In this document: one piece after another, positions 46,958 to 58,045 of the stretch
Layout: the number at the start of each line of letters is the position of its first letter
Position numbering within the stretch: position 1 is the first letter of the stretch
Source of the DNA: Pisolithus tinctorius
Lineage: Eukaryota; Basidiomycota; Agaricomycetes; Boletales; Pisolithaceae
Reading direction: 5' to 3'
Length of the DNA: 64,000 nt
Assembly (NCBI GenBank): GCA_024663395.1
Contig: JANFAH010000004.1
Span: forward strand, 3,162,001 to 3,226,000
Made by a program: the position numbers and the translations under genes
The notes under the pieces: generated by a model
What the model saw: only the letters and a program-made list of their open reading frames with translations
What the model was told of the DNA's origin: nothing
The model's database searches: none

Positions 46958-48361
46958 CAAACACAAATGGTCAGCTACCAACAAAGGGCTGGCATTGAAC
47001 AAATCAAAGGCTGATCCCCAAAGAGGGGTAGAATCTGTCGAAGTGAGAGGAGTGCTGAGAGCGATGGTACAGGAGGGGAAACTCAGGAAAGGGATATACA
47101 AAGTCCAGGTGACCTTTTTAGTTTTGGTTCAAACACTTTATACTGTGAAGTACAGGTACTTTAGTGCGAAGGAAAAGGTGATCAATGGGGATGGGCAGCT
47201 CGAAGCCATCCATCAGTACTTAGTATCAAGACTTTGTCCACCTGACTATGAGGTCAAAGGCTGACAATCAAGATCGAAGCAAATTAGTGCCTGTACCTGC
47301 TGGGGTCAAAGACCTATCTTCAAAGGAAGCTCGAGGATCCACAGACTAAAGGTGACAGGTTTTATTTTAGTTCAAACATATACTATGTCAGTGTCCTTTG
47401 TGTCTAGGGTTGAAAAAGTTGCAAACAAAGATGGACAACTCGAAGTCGCTTGGCAACACCTGGTGCGAGGGCTTTGGCCCCCAGATGAAGTGCCAGGTGA
47501 GGTACAAGGAGTCAAGTGTGCATGTGTGCAGAGGGCCAAGGCTGTGAAGATGGGAATGGGACAGGTGGATGAGGCAAGAGTCCTGAGCAGCCACTGCTTT
47601 TGAGGAACTTGGGAGCTGTGGAGTGATTGAGGGCCAAAGGGGTCATCTGCAAGGAGAGCAAGAGTCATGTTCGGAGGCAAGCAGTTTTGAGGGCAGAGAG
47701 GGTTATGCTGTGAGGCCAGGAGTGGGTCTTGGGAGAGAAGGGGGTTGTGTTTGAGTAGTGTGAGGCTAGAGGGGCGAGGTGCCATGTTCAAAGGGCAAGA
47801 GTTGTGTTTGAGGGTGAGGATGTGCAGCAAGGTCGAGGGAAGCAGATGCAAGGGCGAGGATGTCTGCACAAGGAGGAGAGCAACTGAGGATGGTTGAATT
47901 CTAAACCCCCCCTCAGATGTAGGGAACAAGTTTGAGTTCCCTAGGAGAAGCTGTCCGAGTCAAGAGTTCAGGGGTGGGGAGTTGTCTTTTTGTTTTATTT
48001 CCTTCTTTTGTTTTTCATGTTTGTACCACTGGACTTGGTGGCGAGCAGCCATGTTGCTGACTAAGCATGCATGCTGTGTTTGTGCGAGTTCAGCTTACCA
48101 TAGGGAAGGAGTTCATCTCACAGACCCTCAGTAGTAGGGTGATACAGTCTTGCATTTTGGCAAGTTTTCAAAGTTAGATTTATTACTTTGGGGAGTACCC
48201 AAGGTGCCAGGAGGACTGGCAGAAGGTATTGCACAGACAGAGCTAAGTAGTCTTTTAGTTCGCATTTTTACACCTTTACTACACTTTGTTTCTCCAAAAC
48301 AGGACCTCCCTTTTGGGTCAAGCATTATACTCACCCATCACTGATAATTACTATTTCTAGG
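46958..48361 (+). other. Decayed tail of insertion E with a second repeat type
   Basis: Two units at about 47105 and 47347 share GGTGAC, a TTTTA-rich box, GTTCAAACA and GACAACTCGAAG-like sequence, followed by purine-rich GGGCTTTGGCCCCC hairpin DNA near 47470. From 47990 a T-rich stretch like that at 18410 follows. Long antisense frames here are simple-sequence shadows. I see no gene. Confidence 0.5.
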
Positions 48362-51300
48362 TACCATCACTTACCTATTCCTACAGTGGACAGCAGATTA
48401 CTCTCTGTGACCCAAATGACAGCTGTGAGTACACTCTGCCCATGTGCCTGTGGTGCAAGGGCTGCCCATGCTTTAAGTGCGACAAGCACTGCCATAGTCA
48501 CCAGAGTATTGTTGAATGGGATTTTTGAATATTGATGATCCACCAAACAGTCAGAGAGAGCCTACTAAGATGTCCTGTTTGCTATTCAGCTGCTGCTACC
48601 CATTCCTCATTCCCACAGTGTCTTCCCTAGCCTTCACCTCAACAAACTTCTGTTTGCCCATGGCACCCAAGCTGCAGAATATACCAGAATTCCCTCACCC
48701 ACTTTCACTTTCCTCTCCTCCACTCAGATGATACTAAATCCCTCTGCTATAGCTGCCCTTAATAGCATTTACCAACTAGACCCCACACTCTGCACCCTCA
48801 TGTACAAGCCAGTTGCCAAGAAGGTTTGGACAGTACCTGCCCTGATGGTGGAAGAATTCTGCATCATGTGCAGTCCACCTGATGATCTGCTCACTGGCCT
48901 CCAACCACTACCCACACACCCACCAGACTTCACTCCAGGCATTCATTTCACTGCTGAAAGGGCTGCAGAGCTTGATCTCGATCTGGCAGGCTGCTTTGGC
49001 CAGAGGAACTTAAACTTGTAACTTGGCTTGTTTTGGTCCATGAGCCCACATTTGCTTGGGATATCACAGAGTGCAGACACCTAGATGAACACTATTTCCC
49101 ACCTGTAAAGATCCCCATGATTCCACACATGCCTTGGGTCCAACACAGTATCCCTATCCTGAGTGTGATACATGCCCAAGTCATCAACATGATTAAAGAT
49201 CACATCAAGTCTGGCATGTATGAACCTTCTACAGCAGCTTACTGCTCTCACTGGTTCTGCATAGTAAAGAAAGATGGAAAGTCTCTTTGCCTTGTACATG
49301 ACTTACAGCCCCTGAATGCAGTGACCATCCATGATGTGTCTGTCCTGCCCTTTGTAGAACATCTTGCAGAGTCCTTCACTGGATATGTGGTGTATGTGAT
49401 GATGGACCTCTACTCTGGGTATGACCAGTGCACACTTCACATTGATTCCCATGACCTCACTGTAATGACTGGTAGACTTTTCACTTTTGTGTTTCCTGGT
49501 TGCCCATATATATATCTACCCTCTGGTTAGGGTTACACTTTAGGGATGCTTAGTCATCTCGGACCTTTCTGTTCTGTTTACTCTTTCACACTTACATGAT
49601 GCTTAGTAATGCTGTGCCTCATTACTAATGCATGTTCATGTTCATCCAATAGTGTAGTTCTCTCTTTTGTTTGTTTCTTTCCAGAATGTTCTCTCATGGC
49701 AGTACATACAAACAGTAGGGCAGTATATAAGTCCTGTCATTTGTTGTAGCCAGGTTCTCTAATCTAGTTCATTTTGAGCTTCTTTCTCAATCAACAGGTT
49801 CCACTCCCAACTCTCTCTGGTTTGAAGTGATAGCTGAGAAGACTCTCATCTTTGGTTGCTTCACTCACCACCTTCAGTACCCCACTTGGACTGCATTGGC
49901 TTACTACTCTGCCACAAGGTCATGTGAATGCAGTCCAGGTATACCAGGGAGATACTGCATTTGTGCTTCAGGATGAGATCCCACATCATACCTTGCCTTT
50001 CATAGATGACATCCCCATAAAATCAGAGACCACCTGCTATCAGTGCACAGACAGTTCCTATGAGACTATCCCAGAGAACCCTGGGATCTGGAAGTTTATC
50101 TGGAATCACTGTATAGTCATTAGCCACATCCTTCAGCATTTGCAGAATGTTGGAGCCACCATCTCAGCAAAGAAGTTCATCCAAGCCACTCCATCTGCTG
50201 TGATTGTTGGCCACAAGTGCACCTTTGAAGGTTGCATTCCCAAGGAAAGCAAAGTGCAGAAAATCTGTGACTGGCCCAAGTGCTGCAACCTGACACAGGT
50301 TCACAGTTTCCTTGGTGTCTGCAGTGTCCTCCACATCTTCATCAAGGACTTCACCAAGATCATGTGGCCACTGGTCATACTCACACAAAGACATACTATT
50401 TACATGGGACAAACTGCAATGTGCTGCCATGCAATGATTCAAGGATGAAATTATAAAGTCCCCCACACTGCAGCAGATCGACTACAAGTGCAGTTGCAAA
50501 GCCATTCTAGCTGTTGACACATCAGTCATCACAGTCAGCTACATCCTCTACCAGCTCAGTGAAGATGGAAAATGATACCCTAGTTGCTTCAGATCCATCA
50601 CCTTCAATGAAGTGGAAAGCTGCTACTCCCAGTCTAAGCTCGAGTTGTATGGCCTCTTCCATGCATTGTGCATGGTATGGGTATATGTCTTTGGTCTCAC
50701 TAACTTCACTGTGGAGGTAGATGCGAAGTACATTAAGGGCATGATAAATAACCCAGATCTGCAGCCTAACACAACGATCGATCACTGGATTGCTGGCATC
50801 CTCCTCTTCTCATTCAAACTCATGCATGTTCCCACAGAAAAGCATGCCAGCCCTGATGGCCTGTCCCACTGCCTGCAGTCAGAACTTGACTTGCCTGAGG
50901 ATGATGACCATGAGGATTGGTTAGACCATTTTTACTCTTTCTCTACAGAGGCTGTCAATGACTGCCTGCCTCCTACATCTCTTTCCAATCATGATCACCA
51001 TTCCTTACCACCACCTTCTTACCATCTGGCAAGCCTCCCACCACCTGCATCCTTCTATCTCGCCTTCTCTGTGACTGCTGATGCTGATAACACCCCAGAT
51101 ATCTCTGATGACCCTGCCATCCTGCAGTCTGCAAAGGCTCATGCATGGGAGGAAAAGATTGAAATGATCCATGCATTCCTCATGAGCTGCGTGCAACCTC
51201 CTGACCTTACCAATGCACAGTACTCCTCCTTCCTTAACTCTGCCAGCTGCTTCTTCCTTCTAGATGGCAACTTATGGCATAGGGAACCGCATGGATGGCA

Positions 51301-52524
51301 CCAGCTAGTTGTTGATGAGTCCAAGTGGTATCACCTCATCAAAGAAGTGCATGATGACCTTGGACACAAAGGTGTCTTCATGGTCCACACCCACCTTCTC
51401 CTCCGCTTTTGGTGGCCTCTGCTTGTCAAGGACTTGAAGTGGTATGTTTGCACTTGTCATGAATGTCAGATCCAACAGATGCAGAAGCTTCATATCCCTC
51501 CCACTGTGCCCATGATAAGGGGCCTGTTTCATAAAGCTCACATTGACATGATGCTAATGCCCAAAGCTGGTGGCTACCACTACATAGTACAGGCTAGATG
51601 TGCACTTACCTCATATCCTGAATGGTGCATGCTTTGTGCAGAAAATAGTACCATGCTCATGTCCTTCATCTTCAAGGACATTCTATGCTGCTGGGGTCCA
51701 CTTGCTGAAATTGTCATGGACAATGGTCCCACATTCATCCAGGCCTTGGATGCCCCAGCCATGCAATATCATATCCATCACATTTGTATCTCTCCTTACA
51801 ACTCTCAGGCTAATGGTATCATAGAGCACTGCCACTATGAAGTTTGTGAGGCTATCATGAAGAGCTGTGAGAATGACAACTGCTGCTGGCACACTGTCAT
51901 GCACTCTGTGTTCTGGGCTGAGCGAGTCACCATTCTGAAGTCCATGAGTTTATCTCCTTCATGGTCCACAGTGTTGAGCTGCTGTTCCCATTTGACCTTG
52001 CTGAGGCTACTTTCCTTTTGCCCCTATCCCACAAAGATGTGTCACTGCTGACTACCACAGAACTGATTGCCTGGCATGTGCACCAGTTACAGAAGCATCA
52101 GGATGACCTAGACCAGGTCCATGATAACATCCTCTGCACATGCTTCCAGTCTATCCAGCAGTTCAAAGACACCTTTCTGCATTGCATCAAAGACTATAAC
52201 TTCACTCCTGGCACCCTCATGCTTGTTCACAACTCCCATGTAGAAAAAGAACTGAACTGGAAGATGAAGCCAGGTACACTGGCCCCATGGTCATCCTTCA
52301 TCAGACCACTGGGGGCTCAATACCTGCTGGCTGAGTTGGATGGCTCCATCTCCAAACTCTGCTTCGCTGAATTCTGCCTACTTCCATACCACCCATGGTC
52401 TCAAACCCACACAACCATCACTTGCACTACTGGGTTAGATGACAAAGAACTAGACCAACTTCTTGAGGAGGCTGAGGATGACCCCACTAATGATGAGGTA
52501 GAGGCTTTTGCCTCAGACAGCTGA
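48362..52524 (+). pseudogene. Pol of gypsy element C
   Basis: After a protease remnant (SGQQITLCDPND, stop at 48528), the reverse transcriptase N-part runs 48728-49460. It has IVKKDGKSLCLVHDLQPLN and MMDLYSGYD. A solo LTR-A then interrupts it within HDLT. The frame resumes at 49864 with TTFSTPLG and the catalytic LPFIDD near 50005. RNase H shows ILAVDTS near 50505, with a TGA in ENGDGK*YP-like sequence near 50575. From 50612 to 52051 comes RNase H end and integrase: HDDLGHKG with CHECQ, HIDMMLM, VMDNGPTF and NGIIEH, all three acidic residues kept. A frame change near 51955 leads to the C-terminal part, ending in an acidic tail at 52524. There is no chromodomain. Confidence 0.92.
49461..49863 (+). 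repeat. Solo LTR of family A in reverse transcriptase of element C
   Basis: 403 bp, TGTAATGACT...TTGCTTCA, flanked by CTCAC (49456-49460 and 49864-49868). A TATA-like TATATAAG is at 49724-49731. It belongs to the same family as element A. Confidence 0.96.
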
Positions 52525-53439
52525 CTGTCCATCCCTTCCAGCAACCCCAGCCCATCCATTATGCCCTCCCCTTCTTTCCTTCCTACTTGCCTCTGTACAC
52601 CCTTCTCCCACAATACCCCTACTTCCTGCTGCAGCTTCACCCACCTCTCCATGGCTCCCTCTGCTACCCTCATTCCTTCTCCTATGCTGACTGGGGACAG
52701 TCAGTGTTCAAAGACCCCCACAGGGGTGACCCACATACCACTTGATACCAAACATAGTTCATTTCTCCTTATCTGTTTTACCCTGGGTTTTGTCTGGAGA
52801 CCTCTGTTCCACCCTGGGTTTCATCTGTTGATCCTACTGATAGCTAGTCCTCACTCAAAAAACATAAAAACTGCTAACTAAAAGTCCAAAACCATCCAGA
52901 AAAATAACAAAACACTGAATAAGTATATAACTAAAACAACATCTCTCCTATCTCTCTTACTAGTCTTGCTGACACAATCCTTGGCCACTGTATACCATGG
53001 ATGCTCCCAACTACCCCACACATTTCCTCTTCAACCATGCAGTCAGCATGCACCCCTTGACCTGCTTTTCCTTCAGTTCTTCTTCTGTCTCCTTGCAGTT
53101 GATACCCAAAGACCATCCCAGTTACCCTATAAACAGTCCTTTCATTCCCTCTTCAAGACATCATCACATCTTACTGTCAACACCACACCACAAGGACATA
53201 CTGCTGAGAGAAGTTGGAAGTCACACAAAGAAGACAAGCTGGGCAGTACCCCATGCACTCAACAAAACCATGGCCAATGCAGAGTTGGCTCCTTGCTGGG
53301 TGGATGCAAGTCTCTTGTGGTACCTTACTTCACAACCACACAGAACAGGCTAGCACAATATATTTTTCCACATGTAATGCATGGAACAATGATGGTATGA
53401 GGGATGATGCAGAAACAAGGGTATATACTGCACAATGAC
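52525..53439 (+). other. Non-coding stretch after pol of element C, with a hairpin
   Basis: A hairpin CTGACT-GGGGAC-AGTCAG lies at 52687-52704 and is followed by AAGACCCCCACAGG. The same motif precedes the 3' LTRs at 56413 and 62879, yet no LTR follows here. The rest is AT-rich sequence without a convincing gene. Confidence 0.55.
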
Positions 53440-54541
53440 CTACTCAATTCCATGCTCTGCCAGAGCCTCTGCAAGCTGCTTGATGTGCACCTGCAGATGA
53501 AGGTTGGCTGAATGTGTGGCCACTGCCTCAGCCCTTACCATTCCAAGTGCCTGCAAGAGCTCTGTCACAGCTTTGCCACTCACCCTGCTGTGCACTGGTG
53601 CCTTTCTCTTGCTGTGCCCACAGGTTTTGACCACCTCCATGATGTCATTGTCATCATTGTCATTGGTTCACTTTGATGGACCAGCCTTCATGGCCTTCAT
53701 GGATTGCACTGTTGTGCATTAGCTTTGGACCTGTTAAGACAATCCCACCACTTACCAATGGATGCACCAGCCTGCACCTTCTTCCCTGCAGCCTTGCTCA
53801 ACTTTTTGCAACCTTGCTTGATGCACATGCATGTGTTGCATGTCTTCCCCAAGGTACCAGTGCATGGTGTGTTCTTCAGTGTGCACTGCATGCATGCCTC
53901 CTTGTGCATGATCAAGGCTGTGGCTGGGATGCAGGTCTTCAGCTGGGTAGACTCTTTGTCACTCTCAGCGATCATCTGTCAAGATTGCTGTGTGGCTGTG
54001 GTGTCAATAACACTACACCACACAACTGTGGGTACTTACCTTGCAAGCCAGCTGTTGGACCTCCACATGGGACATCTTGGCTGCTGCACCTTCATCACTG
54101 ATCTCCACCATAGTCTCCTCCTCCATCTGAACATCCTGCTCAACCCTCACACATGCCTCAGCTTCCTCCATGGTCCACCATTCATAAAAATCATCTGCCT
54201 CTGCCAGCACAGGAGCATCCTCTGCATTGACCCAAATGGAGATCCCAAGTGTCTTCCCTCACTCAACCAAGGGCATCAATGCCACCTGCAGCAGTCTTGT
54301 CAACCCACATGACCACATCCCTGAATGAACCTCTTACTGTCTTCTCCTCCCAGTGCCTTAGCCATGTCATCTTCTCTTCCTACATATCCTCCCAATCATC
54401 AGGCACACATTTCACCTCAGTGATGAGCCCTGCCAATGCAGCTGTGAGCTGCTCTCTCAAGGAAGCCTTCTCTGCTTCCATGGGGTCTGGAGTCAATGTG
54501 TGGACAAGTTGGGACAGTTGAGGGGTGCAGTTTGCAGACAT
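53440..54541 (-). pseudogene. Antisense accessory gene of element C, Zn(II)2Cys6-type protein
   Basis: The gene reads against gag-pol. Exon 1 starts at 54541 (MSANCTPQLSQ) with a helical segment (SLREQLTAALAGLI), a stop near 54385 and an acidic part (EEETMVEISDEGAAAK). A GT-AG intron at 53976-54039 joins ACK to the next exon in frame. That exon has a perfect CX2CX6CX7CX2CX6C cluster (ACMQC...TPC...KTC...NTC...QGC) followed by basic KKLSKAAGKK. A second intron (about 53709-53755, donor GTAAGT) leads to a last exon with TCGHSKRKAPVH and a coiled-coil-like end (LHLQVHIKQLAEALAEHGIE, stop at 53440). The cluster spacing is that of fungal Gal4-type zinc-binding domains. It is the best preserved of the four antisense copies, though exon 1 has stops. 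Confidence 0.75.
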
Positions 54542-54649
54542 GGTATGAACAAGAGAGATGGTTGGTAATGGGGGGAGAAAGAATCGATTCGATGCGAAGG
54601 TTTGAGCCGTGGACTAACAATTATATACTTAGCAACCATGAGGTGCTTA

Positions 54650-56221
54650 CAGTGAGGGACAAAAGTGTTGCAATGTTTGTGAGGTGTGACTTGTTGCTGA
54701 TGTAGCTCAGGATATTCTGCACAGACAATCATGATACCTATACCATTGGAAAGGGGTGACTCTAAGCTTTCCAGAGCACTAAGGTTCAGTCCAAACAAAT
54801 CAATACATGCCAAGATACACCCTATTCTTTCTGAACAGTGCATTGCAACACTTTTGTCCCTGACTGGTGAAATCACAAAATGTGACCTTTCAACAGGATT
54901 GAGGGCATGAAGGATGGGAAAAAATGATTACATAATAGACCACATGATCTTCCAGATGATTTGTCAGCATGCAAACAATGACAAACATTGGACTTGTACC
55001 ATTAATCCTCCCTCTTTTGCCACAACTCATGAAATCATCTCTCTAGCTCACATGGTCATTTTCTCAAGGAATTCTTATCAAATACTGGTGGCCACCACAG
55101 TGCCATCAGTATAACATGCTCTCAGAACCATCAGTCCCTTAAAAAACCTGCTGTCAGTCATTGTCTGGACTGTTTCCCCTCCCATGCCTGATGTGTTCTG
55201 GGAGTAATCAGTACTTGGAAGGCTGAAAATGTTATGGAGGTCAATCTGGCACTTCAGAACATGATGTACAAACCAGTCCCCTCTCAACCAATGCATTCCT
55301 GGCACAGGGACAGTGGTATGGAAGTTAGGGCAAGACAAAATCCTCTTTACCCCTGGGTGTCATCAGAAGGATATGCTACTGAACTGCCATGGAGCAGAAT
55401 CCTGTGCTTCCATCTGGCCCTGAATATTGCCTTTGGTCACATATGACCAAATAATCCTTCCCCAGTCATCTACAGTTCAGATCAGAGCAAGATCTAGTGA
55501 ACCCTCTTATGGTGCTCAGAGCACAAGGAGGTTCTGTCTCACCCCAACTTCCATATCAGTGTTCCTGTGCCAGGAATGCATGGTTGAGAGGGGACTGGTT
55601 TGTACATCATGTTCTGAAGTGCCAGATTGACCTCCATAACATTTTCAGCCTTCCAAGTACTGATTACTCCCAGAACACATCAGGCATGGGAGGGGAAACA
55701 GTCCAGACAATGACTGACAGCAGGTTTTTTAAGGGACTGATGGTTCTGAGAGCATGTTATACTGATGGCACTGTGGTGGCCACCAGTATTTGATAAGAAT
55801 TCCTTGAGAAAATGACCATGTGAGCTAGAGAGATGATTTCATGAGTTGTGGCAAAAGAGGGAGGATTAATGGTACAAGTCCAATGTTTGTCATTGTTTGC
55901 ATGCTGACAAATCATCTGGAAGATCATGTGGTCTATTATGTAATCATTTTTTCCCATCCTTCATGCCCTCAATCCTGTTGAAAGGTCACATTTTGTGATT
56001 TCACCAGTCAGGGACAAGAGCGTTGCAATGCACTGTTCAGAAAGAATAGGGTGTATCTTGGCATGTATTGATTTGTTTGGACTAAGCCTTAGTGCTCTGG
56101 AAAGCTTAGAGTCACCCCTTTCCAATGGTATAGGTATCATGATTGTCTGTGCAGAATATCCTGAGCTACATCAGCAACAAGTCACACCTCACAAACATTG
56201 CAACACTTTTGTCCCTCACTG
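54650..56221. mobile_element. Palindromic Tc1/mariner-like element, copy 2
   Basis: 1572 bp between TA dinucleotides (54648-54649 and 56222-56223), with the same ends and mirror structure as copy 1, centred at 55435/55436. The 66-codon mirror frames are at 54914-55114 plus and 55757-55957 minus. The two copies differ by scattered substitutions, so they are independent insertions of an element that was already palindromic. Confidence 0.9.
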
Positions 56222-56374
56222 TATGTCATTGGTCTGGACACCTACACATGGCATTCAATGGTTTTCTTGCATTCCTTGGCTTCTACATGGAATCCTCTGG
56301 TGTTCTTGAATCCTCAGCACTGCACCTTTGCCATCACCATGCAGCAAAGCTATTTACATCCTCCATGCCACATG

Positions 56375-56412
56375 GCTGACTGGGGATGGTCAGCATCTAA
56401 GTCCCCCACAGG
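56375..56412 (+). promoter_or_regulatory. Hairpin and purine/C tract before the 3' LTR of element C
   Basis: GCTGAC-TGGGGATG-GTCAGC (56375-56394) forms a six-pair stem, followed by CATCTAAGTCCCCCACAGG up to the LTR start at 56413. The same arrangement precedes the LTR at 62879. Confidence 0.6.
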
Positions 56413-57065
56413 TGTAAGCAATCCACCTTCCTTGGATGTGTAAGCCCCTATCATCTACCATTCCACAATATTGTTATGTTCCTGGACCTCTCATATCCAC
56501 CATTGTTCACACACTACCTTCCCATGCCCTCACTCCCTCTCACACAATGCTATACCCATGGCCACTGTGCTCTGCTCACTTCCCTTCTTTTGGACTCTTT
56601 CTTTTAACATGGTCTCTGTTCCCTTTTTGTTAGTAGTATACCCTCAGCCTCTGTTCAGGCCTGTCTCATGTTTATGTGCTGTCACATGGCTTTCCTTTAC
56701 TTGTACCCTGTCTTACTTAGGTTCCAGGTTTGCCTGGACTATAAAGCCCTGTACTTAGGTACAGAATGATACCTTTTGGCACTGGGAAGGTCACTACAAG
56801 TTTCTTTTTCACTTTGTCTTCTCTGCACACCTTGCAACAACCACACACAAACTACACATACTGCTCACAACACTCACACCACCAGTACTACACTGTGGAC
56901 CATGCCACACATGTCATGAATCATTACCACTACAAAGCACTGAGTCCTGCCTTCTAGTTTTGACAGTCCAGAATCCCTTGGGACAAGAAATTCATTCCCT
57001 TCATTTTATTGTTGTTACCTAAGCCATCTAGCTCATATTATACAGCTACTTGGACTTTTCCTACA
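56413..57065 (+). repeat. 3' LTR of element C
   Basis: 653 bp, TGTAAGCAATCC to TTTTCCTACA. It matches the 5' LTR at 31218 with mostly C/T and G/A differences. Confidence 0.88.
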
Positions 57066-57610
57066 CTCCCACTTCTGTGTTAGAGACTACAACATCAATG
57101 TGACAATTGCCCTTGCCCCAAGTGACAATGGATGCAATGGTTGATTGGGAGTATATGGGGGTGGTCTGGTGTGTTCTTCACAACTTGTAGCATTGATGCT
57201 TCAACAGGATTCTGAGGTGGGGGTAACAATGTTTGGGCAATTGAGGTCTGTGGGTGTCCAGTCCATAGTGTTCTCAGGCAGGAGCACATGAAGTGCTGTA
57301 GATCCAGAAACAATGGCATCACACATATGCAGTATGTGCAGCAGAATATCAGGGTCTTTGAAGAATGGCATGGCTATCTTTCACATGCGATAGCACAGAT
57401 ATCCTTGAACTGCATTTGCATGCCATCTACTTGTCACTGCAAACATTAGAATGGCATGCATGTCACTATATGCCAGGATGGCCTGCATGAGTTCCAAGAC
57501 ATTGGAAACATGGGATGCCATGTCAATGATATGGTGGGTCTCCTGACCTTTGTGTCTCATGTCTCTTTTATAGTTTGACAATCTTTCAGGGGTTAGGTCA
57601 TTGGGGTGGG
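57066..57610 (-). pseudogene. F-box-like basidiomycete protein, N-terminal half
   Basis: On the minus strand the frame begins around LSNYKRDMRHKG near 57600. An F-box-like helix set (LELMQAILAYSDMHAILMFAVTSR) lies at about 57510-57430. A TGA follows CYRM, then SGSTALHVLLPE near 57290, with a frame change to YSQSTIASIVTWGKGN and IDVVVSNTEV at 57066. The protein continues at 31217 on the far side of element C. Function is unknown. The F-box label is by pattern only. Confidence 0.6.
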
Positions 57611-58045
57611 GCTCTTTGTGCCCGGCAAGGCCGACTCACAGGCCTGGCACCACAGTGCTTGAGGTTCTTGGGTTGAGGTTGGTCACTCTGAAAGTTCAAG
57701 GTGTGCTGTTGTCTGTGATGTTCAACATTGCATGTTAAAGTCTTTAATATGTTGTTGTAGTGTCCAAGCCCATTTACTATCTCTCTTCTGTGTTCTACTG
57801 TAACATCTCTGCCATCATCCCTAATTGGGTTCAAACTTCCATTGTATTCACATTCACATCACTGCTCGCCATTGATGCACTGACAGGATGACATCTTTCC
57901 AGCCTGCAGCAGTTTCATCTGGGGCAGATCCATGCAGAGATGTAGAGGACCTACTCTATGTACACCTCAATGATGTCATGCATGTCTTCTTCAATGTGAA
58001 TGTCAATTGCATGCAACAGTGTCTGCATATTCATAAACATGTAAC
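57611..58045. other. Upstream region of the F-box-like gene and junction to element D
   Basis: I see no further gene. Somewhere between about 57900 and 58100 the sequence passes into the truncated pol of element D. No LTR or duplication marks the junction. Confidence 0.45.

Larger units (their letters stand above)
35240..48361 (+). mobile_element. 13.1-kb rearranged insertion E in protease of element C
   Basis: Element C reads up to HVNFNL at 35239, and its protease end (SGQQITLCDPND) reappears after 48361. Between them lie a gag fragment of another retroelement, a tandem array, a palindromic DNA element and a LINE. Neither junction shows an LTR end, so the unit is truncated or arose by recombination. 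The orientation given is that of the gag fragment. Confidence 0.55.
31218..57065 (+). mobile_element. Gypsy element C, composite of 25.8 kb
   Basis: LTRs of 654 and 653 bp (31218-31871 and 56413-57065) bracket one gag-pol in the same orientation, split by later insertions. The 5' LTR is followed by a primer-binding-like site, and the 3' LTR is preceded by a conserved hairpin and purine-rich tract. Nested inside are a solo LTR-B, a 13.1-kb insertion, a solo LTR-A and a palindromic element. Without these the element is about 10 kb. Flanks are CTGC and CTCC, a possible 4-bp duplication with one mismatch. This is weaker than the other duplications in the window, but the host frame supports it. 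Confidence 0.75.

Noticed and set aside
47372..47929. 185-codon minus-strand frame with Leu/Pro/Ser-rich repeats
   Set aside because: It is the complement of G-rich degenerate repeat sequence. It has no motif and no related copy in the window.
52725..53000. A further LTR starting after the hairpin at 52687
   Set aside because: There is no TG...CA unit, no TATA box at a matching distance, and no second copy in the window.
52966..53400. Plus-strand frames of 118-144 codons
   Set aside because: They overlap each other in different frames, lack motifs, and fall in the low-complexity region after pol of element C.
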